Assembly: GCA_009772895.1 (NCBI GenBank)
Contig: WOUP01000026.1
Location: forward strand, 1-42,297
Length of the DNA stretch: 42,297 nt
Direction of reading: 5' to 3'
Source: Puniceicoccaceae bacterium 5H
GTDB lineage: Bacteria > Verrucomicrobiota > Verrucomicrobiia > Opitutales > Oceanipulchritudinaceae
Below the pieces are notes generated by a model that saw only the letters and a program-made list of their open reading frames with translations, did not search any database and was not told the origin of the DNA. The position numbers and the translations under genes were made by a program. Shown here one piece after another: positions 8,279 to 16,924 of the stretch. Position 1 is the stretch's first letter. Each line of letters begins with the position of its first letter.

Positions 8279-9408
8279 GAGTGAGACAGGGGCGTGCCCA
8301 AGGCGGACCACGGTTCCGCGTTGCGTTCGCAGATGCGGCGCACCTCCTGCAGACCGGGCTTGAGAATCGAAAAACCTTCTACGGCAGGCAGGCAGTAGCC
8401 GGGAATGTCATAGAGAAGTGGAAAATAGAGCAGGCAGCTCGACATAAGCGAAGCCACACCGCTCAAACCGCTGCCCCCGTAAGCCACCTCGGCGGGTACC
8501 AAATCGGCCTGCGGCTCCCAGATCAGGCGGGATGAGGCCACCTTCAGCACCAGATAATCGCTGCAAAAGGCCGGCATCCGAGGATGCGGCTTCCAGACGA
8601 CCTGATAACCGGAATCGATCATGGAGCGAAAGAGTTCCACCGTCAGCTCCAGCACCTCCTGGTAATGTAAGCGCAACGGCCAGAGTAGATTGTCTCCCAG
8701 CACCAGAATGGTCGGCTCACGGTAGACAGGCGTCTCAGCCCCCGCAAAACGCGCGTAGCGGTCGATCTCTTCACGGATAAGCGCCTGCGGGATCGCGGAG
8801 ACCGCCACGCCCTGCCCCACCGCAGGCGGCACGGTCTCCGTCAGGATGCCGTGGAAGCAATCGACGGGCGGCGCGGATTTCATCAGAGCATTCAGGGATT
8901 TCCGGTAGGCAAAGCCGCTCAAACGGCGCAGTTGCTCAAAATCGCCCCGACGCACCCGAGGGCCCAGGATCTGACGGGCCAAAGCACCCCGCGGAGCATC
9001 TGATTCCATCGCAAAGTCTTGGGTATAGGAATGCAGCCCCTCTTCGAAGACCTGAAACGAAGCCTGCGGGAACAACAGGTGCAGCGTACCCGCAATCGTC
9101 GTCCCGGGGTACGCCAGCCAGACCTCCCCTGCCTCCAGGCGCCGCGCCACCACAAACGCGATCAGATCGTCCCGTGCCCGGATGTCGCCCAGCGCGGTCA
9201 AGTCCAGCACCTCGCCCCCGGGGAAGTAGGCTTCACACAACCGCAGGAGCAGCTGATGCAGTCTGGAGCCCCGCGTGGCACCGGTGAGTAGCAGCTTCCA
9301 GCGGGAAGCGTCCTCAAGCTCGCCGTGGCGCCGCCGGATCGCCGCGCATGCGACGATCAGCTGCCAGGGGCCATTGAAGGCCAGGAAATGAACCGGGGCG
9401 TTTGCCAT
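8275..9408 (-). CDS. Polysialyltransferase-like glycosyltransferase (sialyl motifs)
   Basis: A protein of 377 residues from the ATG at 9408, 13 bases after the preceding stop; a TTG at 9474 would overlap that gene. It carries the three bacterial sialyltransferase signatures in order: D/E-D/E-G as FEEGLHSY (residues 121-128), HP as WKPHPRM (H275-P276), and the serine motif as SLMSSCLLYF (S323-S324). Families GT38, GT52, GT80 and GT97 share these, and the overall look fits the PF07388 polysialyltransferase group. It shares PTIL.LGDN, PAEVAY and LSGV.S..SS with the protein at 10574-11740, so the two are paralogues. Expected to transfer a CMP-activated acid (sialic acid or Kdo) to the growing glycan. 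The nearby neuB and neuA genes fit this. Confidence 0.72.
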   Translation of the reverse strand: MANAPVHFLAFNGPWQLIVACAAIRRRHGELEDASRWKLLLTGATRGSRLHQLLLRLCEAYFPGGEVLDLTALGDIRARDDLIAFVVARRLEAGEVWLAYPGTTIAGTLHLLFPQASFQVFEEGLHSYTQDFAMESDAPRGALARQILGPRVRRGDFEQLRRLSGFAYRKSLNALMKSAPPVDCFHGILTETVPPAVGQGVAVSAIPQALIREEIDRYARFAGAETPVYREPTILVLGDNLLWPLRLHYQEVLELTVELFRSMIDSGYQVVWKPHPRMPAFCSDYLVLKVASSRLIWEPQADLVPAEVAYGGSGLSGVASLMSSCLLYFPLLYDIPGYCLPAVEGFSILKPGLQEVRRICERNAEPWSALGTPLSHS

Positions 9409-9421
9409 CTCGCGATACGGC

Positions 9422-10561
9422 CTACGACCGCCCTCCTGATTGCCCGGACAACAGAGCCAGTAGGCGATGCCCAAAGACCTCAGCCGGGTGCGCGGGCACG
9501 CGTTCGCGAATGTGAGTGTAAGCCCGCTGGCCCATGCCCCTCAAATCTGCACGCGCCTGCCAGGCGCGTTCGAGCGCCTCGTCCAACGCCCGCACATTGG
9601 GGCTGGCGGCAACCAAGCCGTCGACATTGTCCTGCATCAACTCCGCGTTACCGCAGACATCCGTCACGATACATGGGCGGCCCCGCATCATCGCCTCGAC
9701 GATCACGATCGGCAGGCCCTCCTGACGACTGGGCAGCAGCAGCGCGTGATGCTCTTGCCAGATGCCATCGACGTCGGATACGTGCCCCTTGAATTGCACA
9801 CGGTCCAACTTCCACTCTCGGGCGAGGGCCTCCAGCTGTTGCCGACAAGGGCCGTCGCCATAAAAATCGACCGACAAATCCCGCTGCCGCCACTTTTCCT
9901 GTGCCAGCACATCGAGGATCAAGTCGCAGCCCTTATGCTTATTGGCGAGGCGCCCCACAAAGGCCAGCCTCAACCCGCTCGTTTCCGGCCACGTAAACGG
10001 CGTCTCCCGCGAAACCTGATAGGGGTTGCGCACCACTTCATCCACCGGCGGGTGCGCGACAAACTGCCGGAAGGCCACCCGCTGATTGGCCTCGCTCACC
10101 CAAAACGCTGCCGCGGCCTGGTTGAGGGTGGCGCCGACCCGCTGGGCCAGCGGATCATCCGGCCAGACGGTCTCCAGCACCGTATGCGCCACATGCACGT
10201 AGGGGATCCCGAGCTGTTGCCCCGCCTCGGTCCAGGCGAAAGGCGGAATCTGGTAACCGTTGTTGATGACAAACAAGTCGGGACGGACCTGCGCGAGATA
10301 CTTGGCCGGGGCCGGCGAGACCATATACTCTGGCTGGCGCACGAGGCGGAACCATTTGGGCAGACGACGCCAATGGCCGACCGTGACGCCCGCCTCCCGC
10401 AAGCGCTGGATCCCCGGGATCGTAACGCCGGGGCGCGCGAAGGTGCAGGCATGGACGTCATGCCCCTGCTGTTGCAGCCACTGAGCCGTCTCGGCCCACA
10501 GCAACTCGCTGCCGCCCCAGAGGGCACCGTCCATCACGCTGAGAAAGAGAAAACGAGGCAT
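9422..10561 (-). CDS. GT4 family glycosyltransferase
   Basis: A protein of 379 residues beginning MPRFLFLSVMDGALWGGSE, with the glycine-rich loop of family 4 enzymes after beta-1. The C-terminal domain shows LRLAFVGRLANKHKGCDLILDVL, then LLLPSRQEGLPIVIVEAMMRGRPCIVTD, where the two glutamates (E before GLP and E before AMM) form the EX7E donor site. A full-length GT-B enzyme with retaining chemistry expected. It lies between the two paralogous sialyltransferase-like genes with gaps of 12-13 bases, so all three probably act on the same repeat unit. The leader just before the ATG is pyrimidine-rich (CTCTTCTCT) rather than a Shine-Dalgarno. Confidence 0.88.
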   Translation of the reverse strand: MPRFLFLSVMDGALWGGSELLWAETAQWLQQQGHDVHACTFARPGVTIPGIQRLREAGVTVGHWRRLPKWFRLVRQPEYMVSPAPAKYLAQVRPDLFVINNGYQIPPFAWTEAGQQLGIPYVHVAHTVLETVWPDDPLAQRVGATLNQAAAAFWVSEANQRVAFRQFVAHPPVDEVVRNPYQVSRETPFTWPETSGLRLAFVGRLANKHKGCDLILDVLAQEKWRQRDLSVDFYGDGPCRQQLEALAREWKLDRVQFKGHVSDVDGIWQEHHALLLPSRQEGLPIVIVEAMMRGRPCIVTDVCGNAELMQDNVDGLVAASPNVRALDEALERAWQARADLRGMGQRAYTHIRERVPAHPAEVFGHRLLALLSGQSGGRS

Positions 10562-10573
10562 AGAGAAGAGCGA

Positions 10574-11740
10574 TTAGGAAGGAGCGCGATCGGTCCTTTG
10601 GGCTGCATGCGCGGCCGGGAGCCTGGAAATCTCGGGAATGTGAGCTTCTGAGAGATCCAGCACCTCCTCGAGTTGCCGGGTCAACTCGATCTCCTCCCGG
10701 GGGAAGGGAAAGCGGTAGCTGGGGATGCCAAAGAAGCGCGGAAAGTAGAAGCAGGCCGAGGAGAGCATGGAGATCACGCCCGAGAGGCTGGGCACGGCGT
10801 ACGCCACCTCCGCCGGGGCCATGTCGATATCCGGTGCCCGGTAAAACCGCTGTCCCTGGAAACGTGCATCCAGCCGCTCTGAAAGGTGGGCTGCCGCCCG
10901 CGGGTGCGGCTTCCAGTAGACATCGTAACCCAGATCGAGCACGTGCTGCAGCCAGTCGAGCGTCAATTCGAAGACTTCCTCGGCCTTGTCTCCCATGATC
11001 GAGTGAAGGTTGTCGCCGAGGAACAAGATCGTGGGCCGCTCGAAAACCGGCGGCGTATAGCCCAGCAGCTCACGGTAGGCGTCGACTTCCGCCTGCAAGA
11101 CATCTGTCTGGATCTGATGCTGCGGCAAGTGGCGCGTATAGTCCGGCAGGAGGTCGTTCAACAGGCCATAGTAGCCGGTCACCGGCAGCGGATTGCGAAA
11201 CTGGATCCAGCGGATGAGTCGCCGCCCTAGCGGCCCCGTCAGACGCAGCAGTGGCTGGAGCCCCGAACTCGACAGCAGCGGGCCCAGCTGCCGGGCCGCC
11301 CACACCTGATTGGCCGAGGGCGTGAAACGCGGCAGCGTTGAGAACGAGGGCGCGTAAGTGACCAATCCGTCTTCTACCGCCCAGTTTTGACACTGGGGCT
11401 GAATGATGTGAAGCGCGCGCGACTGTTGCTCGGTTGGGAAACAGGACCAGATAGCCTCAATCCGCGCGCCCCGACGCTGCTGCAGGTTTACGAAGAAGGC
11501 GTAGGTCGCGTGCTGCCAGAACTCCTGGTGGCGTAGCTCGAGGACTTCCACCCCCGGAAAGGCTTGCACCGAGAGATCGACCAGTCGTTGCAAAAAGGCA
11601 TCGGTCGAGCGCCCGCCGCTCACGATCACCACCCATTCCTCCGGCGTGACGCGTTCGCCATGCTGAGCCAGCGCCGCACGCAGCAGAATATACTGCCACG
11701 TGCCGGTTACCCAGAGGATTTTGAGACCCTTGCTCGCCAT
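10574..11740 (-). CDS. Polysialyltransferase-like glycosyltransferase (sialyl motifs), second copy
   Basis: A protein of 388 residues with the same signatures as its paralogue at 8275-9408: AVEDGLVTYA (E123-D124-G125), YWKPHPRAAAH (H279-P280) and SMLSSACFYF (S327-S328). The start KGLKILWVTGTWQYILL resembles the opening of PF07388-type polysialyltransferases. It lies directly downstream of neuB, which strongly suggests a CMP-nonulosonate donor. Two diverged copies separated by a GT4 gene imply two different acceptors or linkages, not simple redundancy. A CMP-Kdo transferase is the main alternative, since this locus also makes CMP-Kdo and some Kdo transferases share the GT-B fold. Confidence 0.74.
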   Translation of the reverse strand: MASKGLKILWVTGTWQYILLRAALAQHGERVTPEEWVVIVSGGRSTDAFLQRLVDLSVQAFPGVEVLELRHQEFWQHATYAFFVNLQQRRGARIEAIWSCFPTEQQSRALHIIQPQCQNWAVEDGLVTYAPSFSTLPRFTPSANQVWAARQLGPLLSSSGLQPLLRLTGPLGRRLIRWIQFRNPLPVTGYYGLLNDLLPDYTRHLPQHQIQTDVLQAEVDAYRELLGYTPPVFERPTILFLGDNLHSIMGDKAEEVFELTLDWLQHVLDLGYDVYWKPHPRAAAHLSERLDARFQGQRFYRAPDIDMAPAEVAYAVPSLSGVISMLSSACFYFPRFFGIPSYRFPFPREEIELTRQLEEVLDLSEAHIPEISRLPAAHAAQRTDRAPS

Positions 11741-11774
11741 GTTGGTGATCCATCGACCCAGGCGGCAACGCGCT

Positions 11775-12659
11775 CTAGCGCGGCTGCCACTTCAGTTTCT
11801 TGCGCTGTACCTCCTCGATCGGGAGCACTTCGGCCTGCTTGTAAGCGAGGGCCTGGTGCGTCGCGCGCAAGTCGCGGCAGAGACGGCGGATGCCGTCGGG
11901 CTCCAGCGAGGCTGCGTGGTCGGTGCCCTTCCAGGTGCGGTCAAGCGTGTAGTGGCGTTCAATCCACTCCGCGCCGAGCGTATAACCGGCGATATCGGCG
12001 GCGATGCCCAGATGGTGCCCGGAAAAGCCGATGCTCTTCACGCGGCTGGCAAATTGCTCGCGCAGACGCACGATCTCAAGCAGGCAAATGTCTTCGAACG
12101 GCACCGGATAGCCCGAAGTGCAGGCGTAGAGGATCAGGTCCTTCCCACGTCCACGCTCTTCGAAGAACGAAACGATCTTGTCCTCCTCCTCGTGCGTGGT
12201 CATGCCAAACGACAGGTGGATTTCGCCGGCGAAGTCGGAGCACAGGTAATCCAGCATCTCCCAATGCATGTTACAGGCAGAGGGGATCTTGATCAGCTCG
12301 GGCTCGAGCGGCGCGATCTCCTTGGCTGAGGTGACGTCCCAGACCGAGGTGCTGTAGACGAGGCCGAACTCCTCACACCATTCCTTCAACTGGCGGTGCT
12401 GGTCGACGCTCAACTCGAGGTATTCGCGGTGTTCGCCGTAGGTGTCGCCATAGGCGTGGATCGGGTTCGGGTGGGGGGCATTGTATTGCTCCGGGGTGAG
12501 CAGTTCGCGCGGGTTGCGCTTCTGGAACTTCACCACGTCGGCCTTGCAAAAGATGGCGGCGGTCGAGATCAACTCGCGCGCGATGTTCATGTCGCCCTTG
12601 TGGTTACAGCCCACTTCGGCGATAACGCGCGGGGTACGGTATTCGGTCGGTAAGCTCAT
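11775..12659 (-). CDS. neuB: N-acylneuraminate (nonulosonate) synthase, short form
   Basis: Condenses phosphoenolpyruvate with an N-acylmannosamine-type sugar (or its 6-phosphate) to a nine-carbon acid. The TIM-barrel signatures are clear: VIAEVGCNHKG (residues 12-22), VVKFQKR, LIKIPSACN, IGFSGHHLG and IERHYTLDR...GTDHAASLEPDG. The protein is 294 residues from the ATG at 12659 and ends just after the barrel. It lacks the C-terminal SAF/antifreeze-like domain of typical NeuB (about 340-350 residues), and only 34 bases separate its stop from the next gene, so no domain has been split off. It follows neuA-HAD by 35 bases. The exact product (Neu5Ac, Kdn, legionaminic or pseudaminic acid) cannot be told from sequence alone. 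Confidence 0.85.
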   Translation of the reverse strand: MSLPTEYRTPRVIAEVGCNHKGDMNIARELISTAAIFCKADVVKFQKRNPRELLTPEQYNAPHPNPIHAYGDTYGEHREYLELSVDQHRQLKEWCEEFGLVYSTSVWDVTSAKEIAPLEPELIKIPSACNMHWEMLDYLCSDFAGEIHLSFGMTTHEEEDKIVSFFEERGRGKDLILYACTSGYPVPFEDICLLEIVRLREQFASRVKSIGFSGHHLGIAADIAGYTLGAEWIERHYTLDRTWKGTDHAASLEPDGIRRLCRDLRATHQALAYKQAEVLPIEEVQRKKLKWQPR

Positions 12660-12694
12660 GACGATACAACAGAGAGGTGTTAGGTGAGTTAAAG

Positions 12695-13861
12695 TTACTT
12701 CAGCAGCAGGTCGCACAACTCACGGATCGCACCGTGGCCGCCTGCGCGGGAAAGAACGAGATCGGCGGCATCCTTGGCCTCCGGATAGGCATCGGCCACC
12801 GCGACTCCGCAACCGGCGCGGCGCAGGCAGTCGACGTCGTTGAGGTCGTTGCCGACGTAGATCAGCTGCTCCCAGGAAAGGCCGCGCTCCTGCAGCCACG
12901 CCCCGATAGCGGCAGGCTTGTCGTCGATACCCTGCATCACGGGCAGCTTCAGCTTGCGCGCCCGGGCCGAAACGACCGGATTCTGCTCCTTGGAAACAAT
13001 CATCAGCTCCAGCCCGGTTTTTTTCAACGCGCCCAGCTGCAGGCCGTCCGAACGGTTGCAGGCCACGGACTCGATGCCGTCCTGATTGACCCACACGCGG
13101 TTGTCGGTAAAAACGCCGTCGAAGTCGAACAGCACCGCCTTGAGGTCCTCGGGGAACGGCGCATTGGCGGCATCCTGCTTCGCGTATTGGGCCAGCGCTT
13201 CGCAGACGGCAAAGTCTTCGGGATCGTCGATCTCCCAGGCGCGCTCGGCCGGGACCGGATAGATGACGACATGCCCGAAAAAGCGGTGCCGATGCTGGCG
13301 AAAGCCCATCACACGCATGGCGTAGATGGCACCCGTCTCGCGGTATTCCGGCTCGCGATCCTGTCGGCGCGGACGAAAGCTGCGGTCGTGATTCACCCCC
13401 ACCGCGTTGCCTTTATCGTCGGCCTTCCAGAGAAAACTGTGGCTGGGCGTGGCGCTAAAAGCCGCATCCGCCTGGCGCTCCCGCATCAGGCGCAGGGTTG
13501 CATCGATATCCTCCGCCGTCGTAAGCGGCGAGGTGCATTGCAGGAACACCAGCACCTCCGGCGCTTCCCCCTGACAACGCTCGATCTCATCCAACGCGTG
13601 CAGCAAGGCCGACTCGGAGCTGGCGGTATCGTTGGCCAGATCCGCCGGGCGCATCACCACTTCGGCGCCCCACTCGCGGGCCTTGCGCGCGTAATCCTCG
13701 TCGTCGGTCGAGACGTAAACGGCATCCACCCCCTGGGCGAGACGCGCCGCCTGAATGCAGCGCTGCAAGATGGGCTGGCCGCCCACCGGGCGCAGATTCT
13801 TGTGCCGGATCCCCTTGGATCCGCCGCGAGCAGGTATGATGGCAACGGTACGAGCGTTCAT
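12695..13861 (-). CDS. neuA: CMP-sialic acid synthetase fused to KdsC-like HAD phosphatase
   Basis: A protein of 388 residues from the ATG at 13861. Residues 1 to about 230 are an acylneuraminate cytidylyltransferase: VAIIPARGGSKGIRHKNL (residues 6-23) binds CTP, VFLQCTSPLTTAEDI follows, and REPEYRETGAIYA is also typical. Residues about 240-388 are a HAD phosphatase of the KdsC type: VLFDFDGVFTDN (catalytic D246 and D248), then VSKEQNP, and YVGNDLNDVDCL for the Mg site. The same order is found in animal CMAS proteins and some bacterial NeuA. The HAD part may remove the 9-phosphate from a sialate-9-P made by NeuB, or serve as the KdsC otherwise missing from this locus. Eleven bases after the GT8 gene. 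Confidence 0.9.
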   Translation of the reverse strand: MNARTVAIIPARGGSKGIRHKNLRPVGGQPILQRCIQAARLAQGVDAVYVSTDDEDYARKAREWGAEVVMRPADLANDTASSESALLHALDEIERCQGEAPEVLVFLQCTSPLTTAEDIDATLRLMRERQADAAFSATPSHSFLWKADDKGNAVGVNHDRSFRPRRQDREPEYRETGAIYAMRVMGFRQHRHRFFGHVVIYPVPAERAWEIDDPEDFAVCEALAQYAKQDAANAPFPEDLKAVLFDFDGVFTDNRVWVNQDGIESVACNRSDGLQLGALKKTGLELMIVSKEQNPVVSARARKLKLPVMQGIDDKPAAIGAWLQERGLSWEQLIYVGNDLNDVDCLRRAGCGVAVADAYPEAKDAADLVLSRAGGHGAIRELCDLLLK

Positions 13862-13872
13862 GAGCGGCAAAA

Positions 13873-14739
13873 TTACGATTTGGAAGGCCAGACCCTGAGC
13901 TTTTGTAACAAGCGCTTGCTAAGGTAGCAGACTTCCCAAGCGTTACTGGAGACTGGGCGTTTTATCTCTGGAAACCACTTCTGCCCGTTGGCCCTTACAA
14001 AGTAGGGCCACCACATATGGTACAACGGAATATAGTGGCGCTCAAAGCGATGCAGTCTCGGCCTTTCCCATGGCTTGGTGTCCACGTAGTGGAGGAAGCA
14101 GATCTTGTCGAGATCGAAGAACTGAGGGAAGGCGTGCTTCAGGCGCTTGACTGTGTTCCACTTCAAATCGCAAAGGTGGAGGGGATCAGAGCTGCGCTCA
14201 CGAAAGTAAAAGCTCAGGACTTGCTGGTCGCCAAAATCAAAACTGCGCCCGCAATTGAAGTAATAGTCGAGCACGTCGTTGAAGAGCTCTTCGCTAGGTT
14301 CATAGACAAAAAAGCCTGAATTGATCATCGGCCCTCCCGCCGTGTCTTCCGGCGCGGAATTACCGTATGCCGGGGCTGCGGAAAAGTGCTCCAGCTCTTC
14401 GATCCCGTCCAGGGGGTTGAGGCAGAGCATGTCGCTGTCCACAAACGCGACCTTGCCTTGCACCGGGAGCTTCAGCACCAGCAACTTCTTGAAGGTAAAT
14501 ATAAACAGGTCGCGATACTGAGGGGCCAGGGCGGGCACGTCTCCGAGGCTTTGACGCGGCAGAAATTCGATCGAAATGCCTACCTGCTCAAGCGATTCGA
14601 TGTGCCGTTTCTCCAGAGGGTCTTCATGAATGACATAAAAGCGGGTATCGGCAGGGAGGTTCCCGTTTTCCTTCATGCTCTGGAGCATGGCCAAGAGCCC
14701 CGGGATGTAGGGGGCATCAGCAATAGTGACGAAATTCAT
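13873..14739 (-). CDS. GT8 family glycosyltransferase
   Basis: A protein of 288 residues that begins MNFVTIADAPYIPGLLAMLQS, the family 8 opening. It holds VAFVDSDMLCLNPLD, with the DXD metal/UDP site at D101-S102-D103. It also shows MINSGFFVYEP and FGDQQVLSFYF, the second conserved block (N/D-Q for the acceptor). FLHYVDTKPWERP matches the family's C-terminal HF.G..KPW-type ending (H, KPW). A retaining GT-A enzyme with a UDP-sugar donor, often UDP-Gal or UDP-Glc in LPS core or capsule synthesis; UDP-GalA or UDP-Xyl made here are also possible donors. It follows the GT4 gene at 14745 by five bases. Confidence 0.87.
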   Translation of the reverse strand: MNFVTIADAPYIPGLLAMLQSMKENGNLPADTRFYVIHEDPLEKRHIESLEQVGISIEFLPRQSLGDVPALAPQYRDLFIFTFKKLLVLKLPVQGKVAFVDSDMLCLNPLDGIEELEHFSAAPAYGNSAPEDTAGGPMINSGFFVYEPSEELFNDVLDYYFNCGRSFDFGDQQVLSFYFRERSSDPLHLCDLKWNTVKRLKHAFPQFFDLDKICFLHYVDTKPWERPRLHRFERHYIPLYHMWWPYFVRANGQKWFPEIKRPVSSNAWEVCYLSKRLLQKLRVWPSKS

Positions 14740-14744
14740 TTGGG

Positions 14745-16016
14745 TTACAGCTTCCCGGATGGTCTCACAGCTTCGAGAGCCGCACGTTGGACGGTTTTTT
14801 TGAATTTGTCGTAGGTAAACTCACGAAGGACGAGCTCCCGAGCTGCTGCAGCCATTTGCTGCCGGAATGGAGCGTCCGTCAGCAAACGGATACACCCTTC
14901 CGCAAATTTCGCATCGTCTTCAGCATGCCAGATCTCTTTCCTGTGGGTGGCCAGACCGGAATAGGCTTCGAAAGCGTGAGGTGCAGCCACTACCACACGG
15001 CCATAGGACATTGACTCGACAATCTTGATTTTGGAACCTCCGCCCCAATAGACTGGGCAAATACTAACGTGAGCACGAGCATATTCGGGCTTCAAGTCTT
15101 CGACGAAGCCAACGAGGTCAACGCCTGGAACATGACTCCATTTTGCTCTGTCGCGATCCGCCATGCCCGAACCGACAATCCGAAGGCGTGCATTCTCCAC
15201 TCGTAATCTTACCAACGGCCAAACGTGTTTAACAAAATGATCAACTCCTTGGTTGTTGCCTGTGGTGGCAATACGACCCACAAACAGCAGCGTGGGCGCA
15301 TAATCGTTTCCCGCATCCTCCAGCGCTTCACCCACTCCTTCTACTGCGAAGTGATGAGGGATGTTGGGTAGAATCGACGAATTCGCGCCCGGAAACCTGA
15401 TTTGGTCTACAGGATTAACAAAGAACACCTCCTTGGCCGGTTGGATGGCCTGCGCGATCGCACGCTCCACCCTTGGCCAGCGCCACTTCCAAGTCAGGCG
15501 GTTGTACACCAGCGAGCTTCTCGGTAGCTTCACCCGCATGATCTGTGAGTCCACATCGTCCACGTCCTGGATAATCGGAACGGGGCTCTGTGCATCTAGA
15601 AAGCCCCCAACGGCAGGTGAGCGCAGAAAACGGCCAAAGACCAGGTCATACCCTCCCTTGAGCAGAATCTCGCGCGCGGGGCCTGCCACTTCAGGGTGTG
15701 GCAAATAGCGCAGGGGCTCGCGGTATATCTCGTGGGCAACATGTTTCTGCTTTCGCGTGAGCACCTTCGACAACGCCCGCAAGGGCTTTGGCAATAATGG
15801 TTCTTTAAGTTCGACGCATCCTGCAAATCGGCCGGGCCACAACGCTTCGAACGGACCCACTTTTTGGTATGCTTCTGCCTGGGACTTCCAGCAAATGAGC
15901 AGCAAATGAACTTCCGCGAACTCAGAGAGTGCCCGAATAACCAGATCGGTGCGTTGACCGCCGCCTGCCACCAAAGCCGGAGGAGGAGGTGCGTCAGTAA
16001 CCAGAAGGATCTTCAT
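14745..16016 (-). CDS. GT4-like glycosyltransferase
   Basis: A protein of 423 residues. MKILLVTDAPPPPALVAGGGQRTDLVIRAL is a GT-B start with a glycine-rich loop. The C-terminal domain reads TLLFVGRIATTGNNQGVDHFVKHV, then CPVYWGGGSKIKIVESMSYGRVVVAAPHAFEAY, the GSG.K.K..E.M..G.PVV variant of the family 4 donor site. It is more AT-rich than the neuA/neuB genes to its left, marking the start of the compositionally distinct stretch. Gaps are 5 bases to the GT8 gene and 42 bases to the gene upstream. Adds one residue of the repeat unit; sugar unknown. Confidence 0.85.
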   Translation of the reverse strand: MKILLVTDAPPPPALVAGGGQRTDLVIRALSEFAEVHLLLICWKSQAEAYQKVGPFEALWPGRFAGCVELKEPLLPKPLRALSKVLTRKQKHVAHEIYREPLRYLPHPEVAGPAREILLKGGYDLVFGRFLRSPAVGGFLDAQSPVPIIQDVDDVDSQIMRVKLPRSSLVYNRLTWKWRWPRVERAIAQAIQPAKEVFFVNPVDQIRFPGANSSILPNIPHHFAVEGVGEALEDAGNDYAPTLLFVGRIATTGNNQGVDHFVKHVWPLVRLRVENARLRIVGSGMADRDRAKWSHVPGVDLVGFVEDLKPEYARAHVSICPVYWGGGSKIKIVESMSYGRVVVAAPHAFEAYSGLATHRKEIWHAEDDAKFAEGCIRLLTDAPFRQQMAAAARELVLREFTYDKFKKTVQRAALEAVRPSGKL

Positions 16017-16058
16017 GAATCAACGTAGAGAAAAACTGCAGCAGACCGGGCAACTAGG

Positions 16059-16889
16059 TTAATGCTTGAGTGTCCGAGTCGGCAGCCCGATCGCGTCAAA
16101 GTCAACGCGCTCAATCTTTGGAAGATAGGTATTGCGTGTCGCATTTTTAATCCAGCCTCCTTGAGCCCTCAAAAATTCGTCACAGACCGCGTAAGCTTCC
16201 TCTACCATCATCATGTCTGGCGGCAAAAAGCATTTTCCCGCGTAATAATTGTTCAGAAAATGATTACCCTCTCCCTTATAAGATCGATAGACATCCGTTA
16301 CACCTTCAACCTTTTGTACATTCCGGACCGTATGATCGACACCGTAAAGATAGATGTGCCTCATTCCCAAAAAATAAGCTAATTGAATGGCCGCGACGGG
16401 TGAAGTTCCCCCCGCACAGACCCCATCGAAAGGCCAGGTCTGAAATTGCAGAGGCCAGTTCCCATTTGGAAACCACAAAAACTGCTCTTTCATTCGTGGC
16501 ACTCTGCTGGAGGAAAAGAAGACGGGGCAGTCATTTACACGCACCATCTCCACCCCGAAATCGGCTATCATCTGCCGATCACTACTCAGATAAAACGTGG
16601 GGCGAAAGTCCGTCTTGCCATAAGCCAAATAGAATCGATTAAAGCAAAAAGAAATCTCCGACTTCAGACTATCAAGATCTGCGAATCGCACGCTAGGTCC
16701 ATTGCCCACCATAAAGCAAGTCCGCCCCTCAAACTTACCTCGCAGGGCCAACAAGTCGCGGTGGTAACGCGAGAGCGCAAATCCGCTTCGCGTAGCTTTT
16801 GCTGATAAGCGATAAAAGCTATCGCTTGTCACTCGCCTAGCTTTTCGCAACCGATAGGAGAGGGTAAGAATTTTACCTTTAATGCTCAT
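16059..16889 (-). CDS. DUF115 / GT42-sialyltransferase-like protein
   Basis: A protein of 276 residues. A basic N-terminus is followed by FEGRTCFMVGNGPSVRFADLDSLKSEISFCFNRFYLAYGK (GNGPS at 62-66), GVCAGGTSPVAAIQLAYFLGMRHIYLYGVDH (158-186) and GEGNHFLNNYY (H210). GNGPS, the FNRFY block, the TS before a helix, IYL.G.D and a late H are shared, in this order, by DUF115/MptE-like proteins and by CAZy family GT42 sialyltransferases (Campylobacter Cst-II: GNGPSL, CNQFYF, TSG, IYLSGIDF, SHY). I infer a CMP-nonulosonate transferase or a related nucleotide-binding glycan enzyme; homology search would decide. AT-rich codon use, unlike the genes outside the cassette. Confidence 0.6.
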   Translation of the reverse strand: MSIKGKILTLSYRLRKARRVTSDSFYRLSAKATRSGFALSRYHRDLLALRGKFEGRTCFMVGNGPSVRFADLDSLKSEISFCFNRFYLAYGKTDFRPTFYLSSDRQMIADFGVEMVRVNDCPVFFSSSRVPRMKEQFLWFPNGNWPLQFQTWPFDGVCAGGTSPVAAIQLAYFLGMRHIYLYGVDHTVRNVQKVEGVTDVYRSYKGEGNHFLNNYYAGKCFLPPDMMMVEEAYAVCDEFLRAQGGWIKNATRNTYLPKIERVDFDAIGLPTRTLKH

Positions 16890-16924
16890 AATCGATCTCT
16901 ACTTAAGGATACTTCCAAGCCTCC

